Source: Membranipora membranacea (taxonomy: Eukaryota; Bryozoa; Gymnolaemata; Cheilostomatida; Membraniporidae). From it: DNA of 64,000 nt. Below, piece by piece: positions 1-15,100 of this stretch. The stretch is taken from assembly GCA_914767715.1 (NCBI GenBank), contig OU612066.1, forward strand, positions 24,526,283-24,590,282. The letters run 5' to 3'. How positions within the stretch are numbered: position 1 is the stretch's first letter; each line of letters begins with the position of its first letter. The notes below the pieces were generated by a model that was not told the DNA's origin, did no database searches, and saw only the letters and a program-made list of their open reading frames with translations. Made by a program: the position numbers and the translations under genes.

Positions 1-8
1 ATATATAC

Positions 9-126
9 CTGTGACGGCCTGTTCCTGGGCCATGATCTCTTCTATAATTTCAGGTCTGTTTGGTACTTTCTGTAGATTAGGAGCAGCAGTACTCTGTACT
101 GAACTGTCTTCTGGTACTGTTATCAC
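9..126 (-). CDS. ANK: Ankyrin tail exon, last in window (residues 3284-3322)
   Basis: The acceptor TTTGCAG is at 127-133 and the donor GT at 7-8. Phase is 0 in and 1 out, so the gene continues to the left. It begins VITVPEDSS and continues into a non-repeat, Glu-rich stretch ([11 protein letters not shown]) that may be the exit from the repeat array. Confidence 0.8.
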
Positions 127-3100
127 CTGCAAATACACAAAACCCCTCAAGTTAGTCTGAAGTAAGTATACAAACAAACACAAGCAGTATCATCATATAT
201 ACTGGCACCATAGACAGGTTTTTGTAGTTCATTGATCTTGGGGTTCCACACATTGTTTTATTGAATGTATGTGGGCAGTTGAGACTGACTATAAAACAGT
301 TGCAATACAGATAATCATATGAATGAAAGTTCGTGAATGAAAAAACTGTGTGGTGTAGCATGACTTTATAAAATTGTGAATATGAACTCCTTGTGAACAT
401 CACATGTGTACCACCAGAAGTGGTGCAGCAAACAATTTGGGTCATTATTGGAGCTAAGAGAGGACCCAAAGTAATTTTCATGGAATTTGACCAAACTATG
501 TGCTGGGAAGGCATGTTTAAACGTAGGTCACACATCCAATTTTAACCTTCAGCCACATGTAGAACAATTACGTCCTGATAAATATCACCAAATTCATTGT
601 TCAAAAATGATTGTCTCAGCATTTATTTTTCAATGCTTGTAGTAATTATCCTAGAATTAAGTTTATTATTATGTCATCAGTCCTTTCTCAGCCTTTTCTC
701 AGTTCATTGCTTACAACAGGAACAATTTTAAGCCAAAATATCTTAGAGAGTAGAAACAATATAACATGAGAGCAGGCCAAGGAGGTGACCCATGCGTATT
801 CCATCAAACTCATGTAATAATTCCCATGTTAAGTTATTTAATGTCAAATGGTTCAGGTTTTATTGGAAAGTAATTTTGGTACTACAGCCTGCTCTCCAGA
901 TGCGTTGCTTCTTCCCAGCACATCAAAACAACTTTATGTAAATTAAAAACTTACTCAAAGCAGGATATCATGTATGACATACCTCTCCGTTTTGGTCGAG
1001 TACAGGTTTATTATCCGGTCCTATAAGTACTCTCTGACCAGGTGACATCTGTAGTGGAGCTCCGTTCTGATCCATTACTCTCTGACTATCAGGCAGCAGC
1101 ATGTATCCCTCCTCGTCAGCAGTGATTATCTTAGTACCTGTAGATGTGGGGGAGACAATAAGAGGCATTGCTGACAGAGAAGCAAATATAGACATCTTAC
1201 TGCCTGCCTGCTGCGTAAGCGCAGCGAGCGCGCTTTTATTTGATTTGGTTGAAGCTTTCTTAGCTGTGCTGTTCTTCTTGAGACTCTTCGATGACTTTGC
1301 GGCAGCAGAAGCTGGTTTCGGTGTAGGTTCTGGTTCTACCGCTGGTATCGTATCCAAATCAGGCAACGAGTCAGCAAACTCAAAATGCATCATCATGCCT
1401 TTACCGATTTCGAAATTGTTATTCATGCTCGACTCTGTAGTAGTCACGGGCATGATTGCTGTTGCTCGCTTTCCCGCTACCCTGATGTGCTAGCTTTAGC
1501 TTGCTCTCACTTGGCTGTGCAGCAGACAACTATTTCACACAGTTTGAATAATAGTTGCAAGGCAAGACTTGACAGCGATTATGTCATCTCAGTGTTCTGT
1601 GGTTTCAGTAAATAACTAACTCTAGTATGACACACAGTAAAAGTGAATACCCTGAATTACTCCCCAACTATACGGCAAAAAGATTGTTAGAGGCAGGCCA
1701 GCCTATGTAATCTAACAACAATACATGGATGTCCAAATTACAGATAATTATAGTGTTGTACTTACAAGAGGTAGAGGGTATATACAAATCTTGGTCAATG
1801 TAATCCATAATTTAGAGCTTAAAATAATCCAACTGTAAAATTCAACCTTGAATGTACTTATTGTTAACCCTAATGCGTGAATTGCTTTGAAGTGTACCCC
1901 TTGCTAAGTCTACTGCAATGTCTATCAGTAACCTTTCCGGCCGTCAGCGGTTCTTAGGCAGCATATAGCTATGACTAAGGTACAGGATATGGCCCAGCTG
2001 TAGACTAACTAGATCGCTAACTGACCAGATAGGTATCTTCGGAAAGCTCTCGATTACAATCTATTCATCAATGATATATATGAGCTGAATTTTGGTTGGC
2101 AAATCTGCTAATCTCATCTATGATCCTTATCAATACTGGCAGCATCAGATAATTGGTTAACCATTGACAGAGACCAAAACATTTTTACTGGTATTTTTTC
2201 ACAAATATCTGAAAGGTTTGCAAAGAATTGTTGTGTTGTTAATTCAGACAACCTGATGAAACTGGATCATCTGTCATAGCTGCTGTGAAATTCATTAACT
2301 TCACAAGTTTCAGGGCTGCTGCCAATAAATTTGGTAATGTACTCTAGCAAAAATTCTTGTGTCACATTTCTCACACTTTGTGGAATGTTGTTTTGCTCCA
2401 TAACAAGTCCAATATTGGACACCAAACACCTAAACATATCCCTACCAGCCCATCAAAATTAGATTCAAATAGGAAATATTTTGGAGTTTTGCCACCTAAC
2501 CCAAACCAAAATACCGCTGTCGAGCATCCACAGCCCTGCTTGATGGGCCAAGACATGTTATGTAACAACAACCTTGCATCTAAAGGCGCAGTTGTTAACA
2601 TAAATGAACATTTCTCAAAGAAGAAAACATATTATTATCGTAATTACCAATACTAATACTAAAACTAATACCAATACTTATACTATTTACAATACTAATG
2701 CTAGTACTAACCGGGAGTGACTTGTAGAGGGTGTCCGTTACTCTCTAGTACTGGGTTACCTTGGCTATCCAGGACTACATCATGTTGTACTGGAGTAATC
2801 CTACTACCTCTTGGTACTGGTACAGGTCTACCGCTCTGTGAGTTAACTACACGGCCAGCCGGGGTGATCAGCACCAGGCTACGCGGAGCTACTACCAGAG
2901 GTTTGCCTGCAGAAATACACAAATCACTGATGAAGTCTGCTTGGAAAACTAAACATACAATAACTGATTCAACTCTGAACTGCAAAAAGCACAACTTATA
3001 TTGCATATTGAGGTGGCAAGTTATATCGTTTGAAAACAAAAGAATTCAATTCAAGTACAAGATTAATTTCTTGTTGGAGAATATATTGCAATATGATGGA

Positions 3101-6100
3101 CTACTGATTGAATTTCTTCTACTGAATGAACCAAAGATAGATGCATTTGCCCTGACAAGTTGAGCACAACAGATAAGGTAGAAAAGATGATGCCTATTTC
3201 TTACCTGAGTTGTCTGTCACGGGTGTATCATCAGGGCCGATAACTTTGCCTTCATCGTCAGCCTCTTTTATGGCACTACCGGGTTCTACAGTAAGGGGGC
3301 GTCCCTGAGGGTCCCTCACTGGATTACCATCCAGGTCACGGAGGAAATCCTCACCTGGTGGCATTATAACACTGCCTACAATAATATAAGTGATGCAAAC
3401 ATGAGGAAGAGTATTCTTTACACGCTTACCAATTCATTCATTCAACATAGCCATTCTGAGATATATGTGCCAAGATGTAATTCTCCTTGCATTGAAAGAG
3501 ATGCAGCCACCACAATCACCAACAGTACAAAAATCCTCTTAGATTAGTTACGGAGTGGAAGTGCAGATATCACAATGTCTCAGTCAATCCGTAGGTACTG
3601 TGGTGGGTGGCTATGCGGAGGCGGGTCAGATGACAAGGTCAATTGGTTTGATTAGACTGGAATGTCTCCTTGGTGATTAACTTCCACATGATGCCACCAA
3701 AACAGGATCAGATGAGTACAACAATACTTGGTTGTGTTTTAAAGTACACAGCTCATATCATAAAGTCTCAAGGATGTGCAGCACCAAACAGACTTCCAAT
3801 CGACATAACCATTCTATTTATGAGCGCTCCATTACAACTTCCAAACCAATTACATTCAATTAATGATGTGCACAGAAATAGAAATAACTTTGGAACAGGG
3901 TTCCCTTGCACAGACAGACATGAAACACGCAGCTGCAAAAAATATCATCATCATCCCTGGTGACATGTTTGAGGATTATGTGAAAGTATCATGACAGTTC
4001 TTTGCCGTAAAAACCTGCAGACACGGTTGTAGGCTATCAAATCAAAATTAGATCAAGTTTAATTTTATTGAGAATCTGTCAGATTGATTTCACACTTACC
4101 AAGTGGCACAAACACTGGCTCGTTGTTCTTGTAGCAGACAGGTTTGTCATCTGGTCCTACTACAGCTTCCTGGTTAGCAGGTATCTTCAGCGGGAACTGC
4201 TTCTCATCTAATAATTTACCTGTGCAAAACAATTATCAGACTAGATTGTACTACGATTTAAAATTATTGCCAAATCGTTACTAGCCAACATTTTAGATCT
4301 TGATCAAATCTACAATGACAATCACACTGTAGGAGTGTAATGTCCTCCCTGAGAGCGACAAACTGATATATTGAGGACCAAAAGTGCCGACTTGACTTAC
4401 ATTAATTAATAATCTCTATACAAATTATCTATGGGTAGATCAAAGTGATGGTGCAAGAAACTTAGATACTGATCGGCATTGATATATAAATAATCAGAAT
4501 AGCAGCAGCACAGCAGCAGTATATTAAGTAACCAATTAATTCAGCTGACTATCCATCACCTGGTCCGTATGGGTCCAAATTATATCATGAGTGGATAACT
4601 CAAATTTGATAGGTCATAAATTGACAGAGAAGACATACATGTACTTGACCACTTACTTTCCAATTCGTCGACATAGGTAGCTATATGATATGAAATGGAA
4701 TTGATGAAAATGTAATATATTTATCCTTGAAGAAACTATTTTCTCCCTTGATATTAAGATGAGCCTTGCACAATTGTACATAATAAAAGAGCATTTTACA
4801 TGACTTTCATCAAGAGTTTTATTTGCCTGCATCCACGGTTTCTTACCTGGTCCGACGTTAGCGTATCCGTCGTTGTCTCCCTCGACTAGACGTGTACCTG
4901 GAGTTACCCACACAGGCTGGGAGTTATCATCCTCCACTACTGTCTTATCTGGGGATACTATGTATAATAACTGTCCTGGTTCTGCTAGATTTACTCCTAC
5001 AATGGCAAAGACAAATTTAGATATTTTTATTATATTATTATATTAATCATTTATATCTTGTGTTTGATGATGAGATGTTTTCAGTTTGTGTAAAATGACG
5101 CCTTGAATTTCAATGTTTGAGCAAACATTTTATTTTTGTTTCGGAATTTTCAGATGTAATGGCAGTCTTCAGAAACGAAGTAAGCCTTGACTTGACCATC
5201 AGATGTAAACACAAAGGTGTGAAATTAACGTTCCTGCAACAATCAAGGATTGCAACAATAAAAAATTGCAACAATCAAACATTGCAACAATCAAACATTG
5301 CAAAAATCAAACATTGCAACAATCAAACATTGCAACAATCAAAAATTGCAACAATATCTAACATATCTATTAAATTATCAAAGATTTGAACAATTAATGA
5401 GCGGCAATAAATATACATGTTATCCACAACTAAGTACATACCAGGTTTGGTGATGACGGGTTGTCCTCTCGAGTCCAGTACTGGTTTCATGTTATCTACA
5501 TCGACGAGCACTTCCTGTTCAGGAGCGGCGACGATTGGACGTCCTGCTGAGTCACATAGCTGTGTACCGTCAGGTAACGTTACGTTACCATTGTCATCAG
5601 CCTGCAGAAAGGATTAAAAATTGAGGTTTGAAAATGATTTCGTCTTTCACTATAATCTCGAAATTCTTCTTTCTCATCCATTACTACCAATCCCTCAAGT
5701 ACAAGGTAAAGTTGATGTGATGAGGATAATTGATTGTTCTTTTGGTTCCATTCACATGTCCCGAATCACTGGCAACTTTGAGGACCATGGTCTCTCCAAA
5801 ACTCTCTTCATGACCAAGCTATGGTATTTGGGAGTTGCCTTCCCAAAAAAATCCGTAGCAATGAGTAGGTCACTCCCAATTACAGGATGTCACTTGAGCA
5901 GCATGACAATAAATGACTAGATGACGTACCTGTAGTATGATTGTATCGTTATCCACAGTGATAGATCTACCTCTGTGATCGGACACAGGGTGTCCCTCAT
6001 TATCCAGTACATATTTCTGTCTTGGTGCTATGACTACACTTCCTTGTGGTACTGATACAACTGAGCCATCTACAACAACAAAAATTGAGCCGATGATAGT

Positions 6101-9100
6101 TGTTTTCAATATGATTTTAATCGCTATTTTCCAGCTGCTATGGCCAAACAGCTATCCATTGAGCCCTGCTAGGAAGTGCCCCACCATTTGCAAAAAAAAT
6201 TAGCACTACCACAAAGAAGTCGGTTGTGCTTTTTTGAGCACATAGTCTTGATTTTTGAGGTACATTAGTTATTATCTCACAAGTCACAGTTTTAAAGCAT
6301 TGCCATAATACATCATTGATTACAAGCAACCGATATCTACTCAGTTTAGTTCCCTCAGAAGGTTTGTTATTTTTTCCCATATCTATTTAAGTTTTAACCT
6401 CAGAGTTACCTTGACACCCACATACACCATAACACCTGTGCCACCCAAAATTATCATCAAAGTTTTATAATAGGAAGAGACAGCCAAGGAATCTCATTAC
6501 TAACAATGATTCCTGTCCCACTCTTTGACGGTGTATTATGTTCCATGTTATTTCTGGCTGTTTAGCCTTCTATTCATCTCATTTCCCAGCTAATTATGCT
6601 GGTAGTCGCCAATAACTTATATGTTGACCTTGCTATGACAGCAGGCAGACGGCAGGCCCAAGGGCACCTGTTATCAGCTGTCAGAATTAGGCAACTACTA
6701 ATTATTAATGATTACATCACAGAAAACCTCTGACCTCTGACCAATATAATGGTCCCAGACCACAAACAAAGTGGGCAATATAATGAAATGCCTGGGCCCA
6801 TACTCTTCTTAATAACTTTTTGGACTTGTCTCATCAGACTCATCTACATTTTCATTGGATGACATTCACATGGCGAAAAGTTAAAAAAACCGTTTTCACA
6901 TTGCAAATTAAGCCTAGCCCCATTTCAATGTCTTATCATTATAGTATCCATCGCCTCAATCTCTCATTGAATACCAGAATGTATAATCAAATACTATGTT
7001 CTCCAATATGTCTGATTGGATGGATAAGTTACTTAGTAAGCTTGCCTTTATCAGTAACAGGGTAGTAGTCAGGTCCGATGGCGATCACATTTCCTGGAGC
7101 ATGTTTAAATATTTTACCATCTGGAGTTCCCAGTCTGGTACCATCAGGTAAGTATACGAAGTGATCAGTTGATACTGGCAGCAGAGATGTACCTACAAGG
7201 GGAACAATATTCATATTACGTTACGTCATTGATAGAGTGCACAAAAATCAAGAGAACACAACTTTGCAATATAACCCAAAATGTACTTCTCAGTACACAT
7301 TTAAATCAGGAATGGCACCAACTAGAATTTATGCACAGTTTCAAGATATTTCCGCCCTTGTCTAATTTCAAAACAGCTACCAACAAAACAAAAAATTATT
7401 CTCTGATACATAAAGCTGTTAAGGGAGAGAGGGGAGAACAGGTTTACATAACATCTAAGATTATAAATTGATTATTGTAATTTCAAAAGTACATCTTCAT
7501 TCAAATGCACTGAACATCTGTCTCATATCCAAGGGTGGCTAAGGTGTAAATACTCAGTTTTGGCTTGATATGATGCCAAATTGTACAGCTGCCTAAATAA
7601 ATAGTTTTTCTACACAAATTTATGTTGTGTTTTACACCCTAATGCATCAACATTACTTAGAGGGAAATGATTCCTCATTCAAAGACGTCACAATCGCTGC
7701 GTTTGAGCAAAGATTTACACAATCAAACCTAACGACATGAAATAAAAAATAAATATACATTTGTGTAGTATAATGTTTTATGTCTCGTTTCGTCACCACA
7801 AGTTTATTTTTCAGATGCTTCATGTCTGCTTTCATTGATCACTTTGCCCAGTGAAATGTTGATACGATAATCTAGACTTTTCTAAAGACGCACACGGAAA
7901 ATTGGGCAAGACCATCTGTCTGCCAAAATATACGTCTACTTAATAACTGTTAAGTCACGAGCGAAAAAATGCTGATTACACTGGACAATTCGGGATGTGT
8001 CTCAAAAAGAAGAATGTCTATCACAGAAAGTATGCGCTAATTTGAGAGCCCACTATTTTCTCTTCAAATACAACCTTGCTTAATATAGAACTCAAATCCC
8101 TCCCATGCCTTTGCCATGGGTGTAGGAAATGTAGCAATGGATTTTCAGGATCTACATTTCTGTTTGCACACAAACCACAAAAATCTGACACAACTTTAGC
8201 TGACCAGATGATGTTTACGGTTGATGCTTTGCATGTAAACTCGACCAGCTTTCCCAGCATATAGCCTCGGTTATCCAAGTCAAGTTAGTCACCATTTTTG
8301 ATGGCGATTTAAATGGAATATTTTTAATTGCAATTTGAATGGAACGTTTTTGAAGAATAATGCCTTGCTTGAATATATCAATAGGTCAAATAAGCCTTGT
8401 GTCAAGCAGGCACTTTTACAAATAAAAAACAAGATCAAATGCTATTGGGTCACCACATACCTTGATCCACTCCGATAGGTACTCCGGACTCGTTAGTAAC
8501 AGCTTTACCGTCAGGTCCGAGTATAGCCTCCTGTTGTCCAGGGATAGTCAATCTGCTCCCACCTGGTACCGTAATTATCCTGTGGGAGATATAATTAAAT
8601 CATTCAATCAAATTGTCGAACTATTAAATATTTGAATAAAAAAATCTCGAAAATTCCGGGATAATTGATTTAAAAAATTAATGTAAAATGGTTGCAGACA
8701 GACAATTAATTGGCGGAGCTTTACCAACAACCTAACCAGGAAGGCTCCAGTGATTTAGGGATGTAAGGGCTTATTTGCACTGTTGAGGTTCCAGACATGA
8801 GTCATGTGAACTCAGTCACATGGATCTTATCAGTTACACAAGAGAAATAAGTAAACAGAATTCCAAGTAAACACAAATTAAACTCTCATCAACCAATCTG
8901 TCTAATCTTCATATGTACATTTCTCACACCATGTAAACATAACGTAACGAAATGCAGGATGTGATCGGACCAATAAACACAAATTGCCCACCAACTAAGG
9001 GTAAATTGGCTCTGAAAAGGCAGCCTCGCCCCTAATGGTAACCAATATATTGCTGCCCATTTTTTGGGATATGGTGAGTGACTTGACCTTGTGTTTTTTA

Positions 9101-12100
9101 CCAACCTACATTTTTAACCAACACAAATACAAGGCAATAACAAACTAATGTGTTGGTTTTCACATTAACCGGCTTTATTGAATTAGTTGGAATGTCAGAG
9201 TACACGGGTCACTCACTTTCCGTTTTTATCAGTGACCGGTGTGTCTTCAGGTCCGAGGATGACCTTGCAGAGGTCAGGTAATATCTGCATTTGTCTCCCC
9301 TGTTTATCTAGCACTGGCTCTCCCGCCTGATTGAAGAGGAATCCATTCTCATCAGTACTCACAATCTGACTACCTACCGGTACTCTCATCGGCTTGGAGT
9401 CTTTGTCTGAATAAAATATATTATTTAAAATAGTTAAATCTGCCAGGGGGAGAAACTCCAAATTTGGGTTTTGAGGGTACACACCAGTTCATTACATATG
9501 TTTTGCAGTTAGCACACAAGTGAGAAATAAGCCATCACAGTTCAATTTGTTCAGCAAAACCTTCTTTTATCCTGACAGATCTTGATTGGCAGGGAACTGC
9601 ATTGGTCACAGGGGTGTGGCGCAGAAGACCGATACCGAATCAGGGGTGACTACATTTGAAGCAATGCATATATTGTTCAACCAATACAGCTGATCTCTGT
9701 AACATAACAGACCAGTCTTACAGCAGGCTTTGCAAAGAAGCTACAAGAGTAGAGTTCGGACCAAGCACCAACACACGCTTGTTGTTCAATCGAAGACTAC
9801 AGAAAAGGGCATGCAGTAGACTTCAACATTGTATCACACCATACCACTTACGCTTTTTGCCAGGAAATATCAGCTTTGCTGAACGGTAAATCATAATCAC
9901 ATGAAAATCCATCTTTGTCAGAGCTTAAAAAAGCAGGAATATGCATTCGATCTGATTTAACACCTCAGGAGTAAGAGAGAGACTTGATTCGTTAAAAGCC
10001 CTCACCAAATAACAAATAAATTTAACATACTTTTGACTAGTCTATTGCCTGGCTCCACCAGACAAGGCTCTTTGCCACCACCGTCAACTTTAGCTGATTT
10101 TCCATCAGGTGTGTGGATTTTCTTTCCATCGGGTCCCTTCACCTTTCCGTCTTTAGCAGGGGTGACTAGCTGGGTTCCAGGGGATACTCGTACAAAGTGT
10201 CCATCTCTGTCTGTGACTAAATAGAGAGATCAGCAATAGGGTTTATTGCATATGGGAATCCTATGAAAACTTTTGTGAAATTCACCAGTGCATCAGATGG
10301 CCATGGCTGGAGCATATCTACAATTAGTGTTCTCAAGAATCCAACTAGGTCCTAGGATAATAACTTCTCACTCAAAGTGAGTTCAAAGTCGATGCATAAG
10401 AGTGGATAGAAAGTGACTCAATTCAGAATGCAACAGAGTTTATCATGAGAAACTTCAAATCAAGCTGCAAATCTCAAACACTTGGACATTCCAAACAGTG
10501 AACCATGCATCTTCAAGTTAACATAATTTTCTATTATAAATTTTAAAGAGAATCAGCTGCCGAAATAATAATTGTAGGATGGGGTCCGAAAGGTAATGCA
10601 ACATAAGTTTAGAAGTTAAGTCTAGCATGATAGAGAGTATGTTATAAAAATGTGAGGAACTGGAAAACACAAGATCTGTCTTTATCTCAGCACACTCTGA
10701 GAGCTTCTAGGTAGTCTTGACCATTCAGCGGAGCCCAAAGTTTTATTTGCAAAATATATCAATTGCAAACCGGGCGGCAGAAACATGTATATTGTGAAGA
10801 CAAAGTGTGAAAGTTTCACATTCAACTTCGCATAGCTTCCAGCGTTATGTAAGTCAAGACCACCTATGTTGTTTATGTGAATGCAAGAGATAGTTTTCCA
10901 TGCATACTCCAGTATTTGCTTAACCCATGTGAGTGAAGTGAGTTATATCTTTGTTTCTACCAGTTATGAAATTTGAAACAAAAGGCGTGTGTATGTATGA
11001 GTCAAATAGTCAATTTTGTTTGTTATAAATCCTAGGCGTGTATCACACAATCTAATTCAACATTCTGGCTCTCCCCAAATGAGTGCCACCTATTACATTA
11101 CAAACCTGGCCTCCATGAAGCTGGCTTTTTCTTTCCTGAGCAAAACAGCATCATAACATTCAAAGTATGCAAGAAGAAATTCAATTTCATTAGGGATATA
11201 CTACCTCGGCTGACATTATCAATGCACACAGTATAGTATTTGTATTTTGTTGAATTCTTGGAGCATAAAATATCAATTACAATCTTCTGAATCATATGCA
11301 AATCAGAATGAACCCCTAAATACGAACGAATTAGAATTGCTCTCTTCCAGTATTGTACAGCTGAAGGATGTAGGTAGTGGCGTCAGATGTTATTACATAC
11401 TGAGTAGCATAATCCCAATGAAACTGAGAGGGGACAAACCTAGTGTGATTTCAGGTGACAGGACGTAGCAGGTGCATTCTGGGTTGACTCTCAGAGGAGC
11501 TCCAGCAGCGGATACTTCTACTCCATCTGGTCTCACCACTCGTCCTGGAAACACATAACATCATGCATAACAACAGTATAATACTCAGCAAATAATGACA
11601 GCTCTGTTTATCCCATAAATTTACAAAGGGAGCTTGAAATACTTACTACAAACTAACGATCTGATCACTATATTTCCATTCAGTAACAAACCAAAAAATC
11701 TGTGTTGGATATCTCAGAACTTTTGCAATTCTCTTTGCATTTATCGTACTGGTGTATTTATTTTGCCCTAACGGCGTGAATAAATTTTTTATGAGGGCAA
11801 TGGAGACAGAATATTCACGTTTGGGTATCATGTAGCACTGTGACCAGAGAAGGTCCAAAATCACGCAGCGGACGGTTCATTTTGTGATGGCACTCACGGC
11901 ATCAATTCAAACCAGTTCAAACCGGATTTCTTGGCTAAGGGACACGGAATATCTTACATGGCAACTTTCCAACATCTTGCAAACCTGTGACATACCGGTA
12001 TCGTTATAATGTAATTATATCAGATGTTAGATCATAAATTAATGGCAGCTCACCTTTTAGCATACCTAGACAGTTTTTATAACCCTTTAGGTTGGGTAGG

Positions 12101-15100
12101 TGTTATGTCATTTGAGATTTTTGTAATGTCTAAGGTGTCCATTTGCTAATTTAACTTCAATACAGCAAATGTCCTACCCTGGTCATTATTATCAAATACT
12201 TGCACGAATTCCACTCCTCTAAGCAATGATTTATCATATACATACTGTATGTATATGTTTGCACAAACCCAAGGGCAGGGTCTTACTTTTACTTTAAATA
12301 TTTATGATAGTTACAAAGTTTGGGTTTCAGATACATGATTATGCTACCTTCTAACATGGTCATGGGTATAATCTAATATAATCTAAAGTGCAAGTTTATA
12401 GCTTCTTATGTGCTGACAAAATACTAGACTTACCATCGGCATGTGGCACTACAATAGTGCTTCCAGCAGGGACAAGAATAGCCTTAGAGTCAGCTCCTAT
12501 CACAGGCTGACCAAGCTTATCTACAACCACCTGCTGGGATGGTGCTACCTTAATAGCTTTACCATCAGGTCCAACAATCTGCAAAACAATGTACAAAAAT
12601 ATGGTTAAAACTCTACCTGACATTTACCTTTGTGAGAGGTGCAATGACTCCACCTCTGCTGTAACTAATCTGTCACCGTTTTGCTTTATTTTGTTAAAGA
12701 TTGCAAATGAGATTGGATTCAGATAGTATGGATCGTAAAATAATCCGCATTAGTTATCAGCCTACCTTCTTTCTATCAGGTCCTAGTAAGGTGCCGTCAT
12801 CACTACCCGACACGAGTTTACTCTCAGCAGGAACTCTGACTATTTTACCCTGAGGTGATGTGACTATCTCCTTGTTGGGGTTGAGTACCACAGCAGCTGA
12901 GAATCTGTCTGTTACTTTAACTGGTTTGTTTGTCTGGTCTGAAACAGAGAATGGCAATTTTTCTTCAATCAGTTATCACCATCGATGATTTCATACTGCG
13001 ATTTGGAAGTCACACCATTACGAGTGCTTCCTTTTATATATTAAGATAAGTTTCTGCAAATTTAACCTTGGATTGGGTCAAATACCCTATAAATGCAATC
13101 CCAGTTTGGCTTTTTGACAACAATAAATCAGCTTTTGAAGCTCTAATCTAATAAAACATGAATAAAGTGGCTGGCTTGTTTGGCTTGTTGTCGCCTCCGT
13201 CATGCCACTTTTTTGATGGATTCACTTGTAAACATGAGGATTACATTAGCAGTTTTGGCTCATAATCAACTTGAGGGAATTTCCCAAATATTTATCCAAA
13301 ATATGAACTGCCAATAAAAGAAAAACTGAAGTTAAATGCGTCATGAAATCTTCACAGTGGATTTATCAACATAAAAAAAGCAACCCCCTCCTCGCATCAT
13401 ATTTGAAGCATTTATATTTCAGAAGTTTACAAGCTGCTTTCCTGCAAACTAGGCCCTGTGTCTCTATAAGCCTGCCCATGGCAAAGATTGGGTCTAAATA
13501 TTCTCTCTTTCAGGTCCTAACGAGGTTTACCTGGTGATGGACACGACACAAGCTAAACCCACAAAGGCAACAGGCTGTCTTATTGGACATATTGGTTGAA
13601 AATGTAAAAGAAACATACCCATTACTAGTGTTCCAGCAGTATTAGTCACAGTTCTGTCGATATTAGGGTACATCAGTTTACTACCAGCTGGTACGCAAAC
13701 TGGTTCATTATCTTCTCCAATAACTGGTCGTCCATTAGCAAATACTATGTAGTTCTGTAAGCCTGTGGAATGAATGAACATAGAAATTAATGCATGCACA
13801 TCTTCACCTATTATGGGTACAACACGAGTAAAACCCAAATATCACTTCACTACAGGACATGTTTGTCCAGTCCAGTCTTACTGCAGATCTCTAATTCAAA
13901 TGCGCTGTTTGCATTTTGACTACTGAACTCTGAGGGATGGATTTCAAGCCGCATTAAATATTATGCATTCTGTATCACAAAATATGCATTATGCGTTTTC
14001 CGATCTAACCGTCCTTACCTGGAGTAATGAGTACACTGCCAGCTACCACAGTCAGAGGTCTGCCCAGCTGATTGACAGTCTTCATGTCTGGTCCGACTAC
14101 TACGAGAACATCAGGAGAAGCATTCCGTATCACTACTGGTTTACCCGTGTCTCCGTCCAAGACTAACGCATCTCCGACCTGGGAAGTAAGATTTATATGG
14201 TGCAAATGCCATGGAAACGAAGACAATTGTAACTTTTATCGCTAAGACCGCATTAAAAAAGCTCATCAATCAAAAGTATTAAAAGGATGGAATTCAGAAA
14301 CACACTTTATTCCGGGATTATGACCTTAGTGTCAGTCTGATGGGCCTACACAGTCATTATTAGACTTATCATCTACGTTATCTACACACCATGGGTTAAA
14401 TTTTAATTATGTTCTGGAGAAGAAAGATATTAGTTGCCTTACCACGTTGTTGCCAACTAGTAACAGGTAAAGTGTAGTGAATGAAAGGTTTGCTGGTATC
14501 GGTAGAACAGCATGAACTCACAGTGATTTATATCAGGTAGGAATTCAAACCGTGAGACTAACCAGCATAATCATCTGATCTTGCATTGCACAGATTCCAG
14601 CATAAGTACAGACCAACCGACATCATGTAGGCAATACCACAGGATCAATAAAAATGATCAGCTGATGTGAGCAATGGTTTGCTCAATCTCATCCTCAGGT
14701 GCGCAAAACTGATTTAATCACAGCCCCTAGACGTTACGGTGAAGGTAGGAAGCAACATGAACAATATTCACATATTATTTCGCATGAAATAGCGTTAAAT
14801 GAACAATATCCTACCTTGACTTTGCCGTCTCTAGTTGGGGTTACTAGCTGAGTTCCTGCCTCCACTACAAGTGGGTTCCTGTCATCATCCAGTGTGAGTT
14901 TACCGGAAGGCTCCAGTATTATTTTATTACCACTTGGCTTGACTCTGATGACGTTACCCTGTGAGAGAAATGTAGAGTAAAGATCTCAGAATAAGTTGTT
15001 CTTGTCCCCAAAGACTTACTGCATATCCACAGTAATGGCAAGACTCCTAATTGGTTCTCAGTATGTGTAAATAAGTGATTTTGAAGTTATTTTTAAGATG

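Noticed and set aside
968-982. Extension of the tail exon to the stop at 968
   Set aside because: The donor GTATGT at 977-982 and the phase-0 fit to the exon ending at 126 argue for splicing instead.
7035-7045. GT donor AA|GTAACT for the exon at 7,046-7,192
   Set aside because: It gives phase 2 and drives the next exon into an early stop; the GC donor preserves frame and repeat consensus.
9604-9650. CAGGGGTGT and CAGGGGTGAC resembling hAT termini
   Set aside because: They are direct, not inverted, with no partner end or target duplication.
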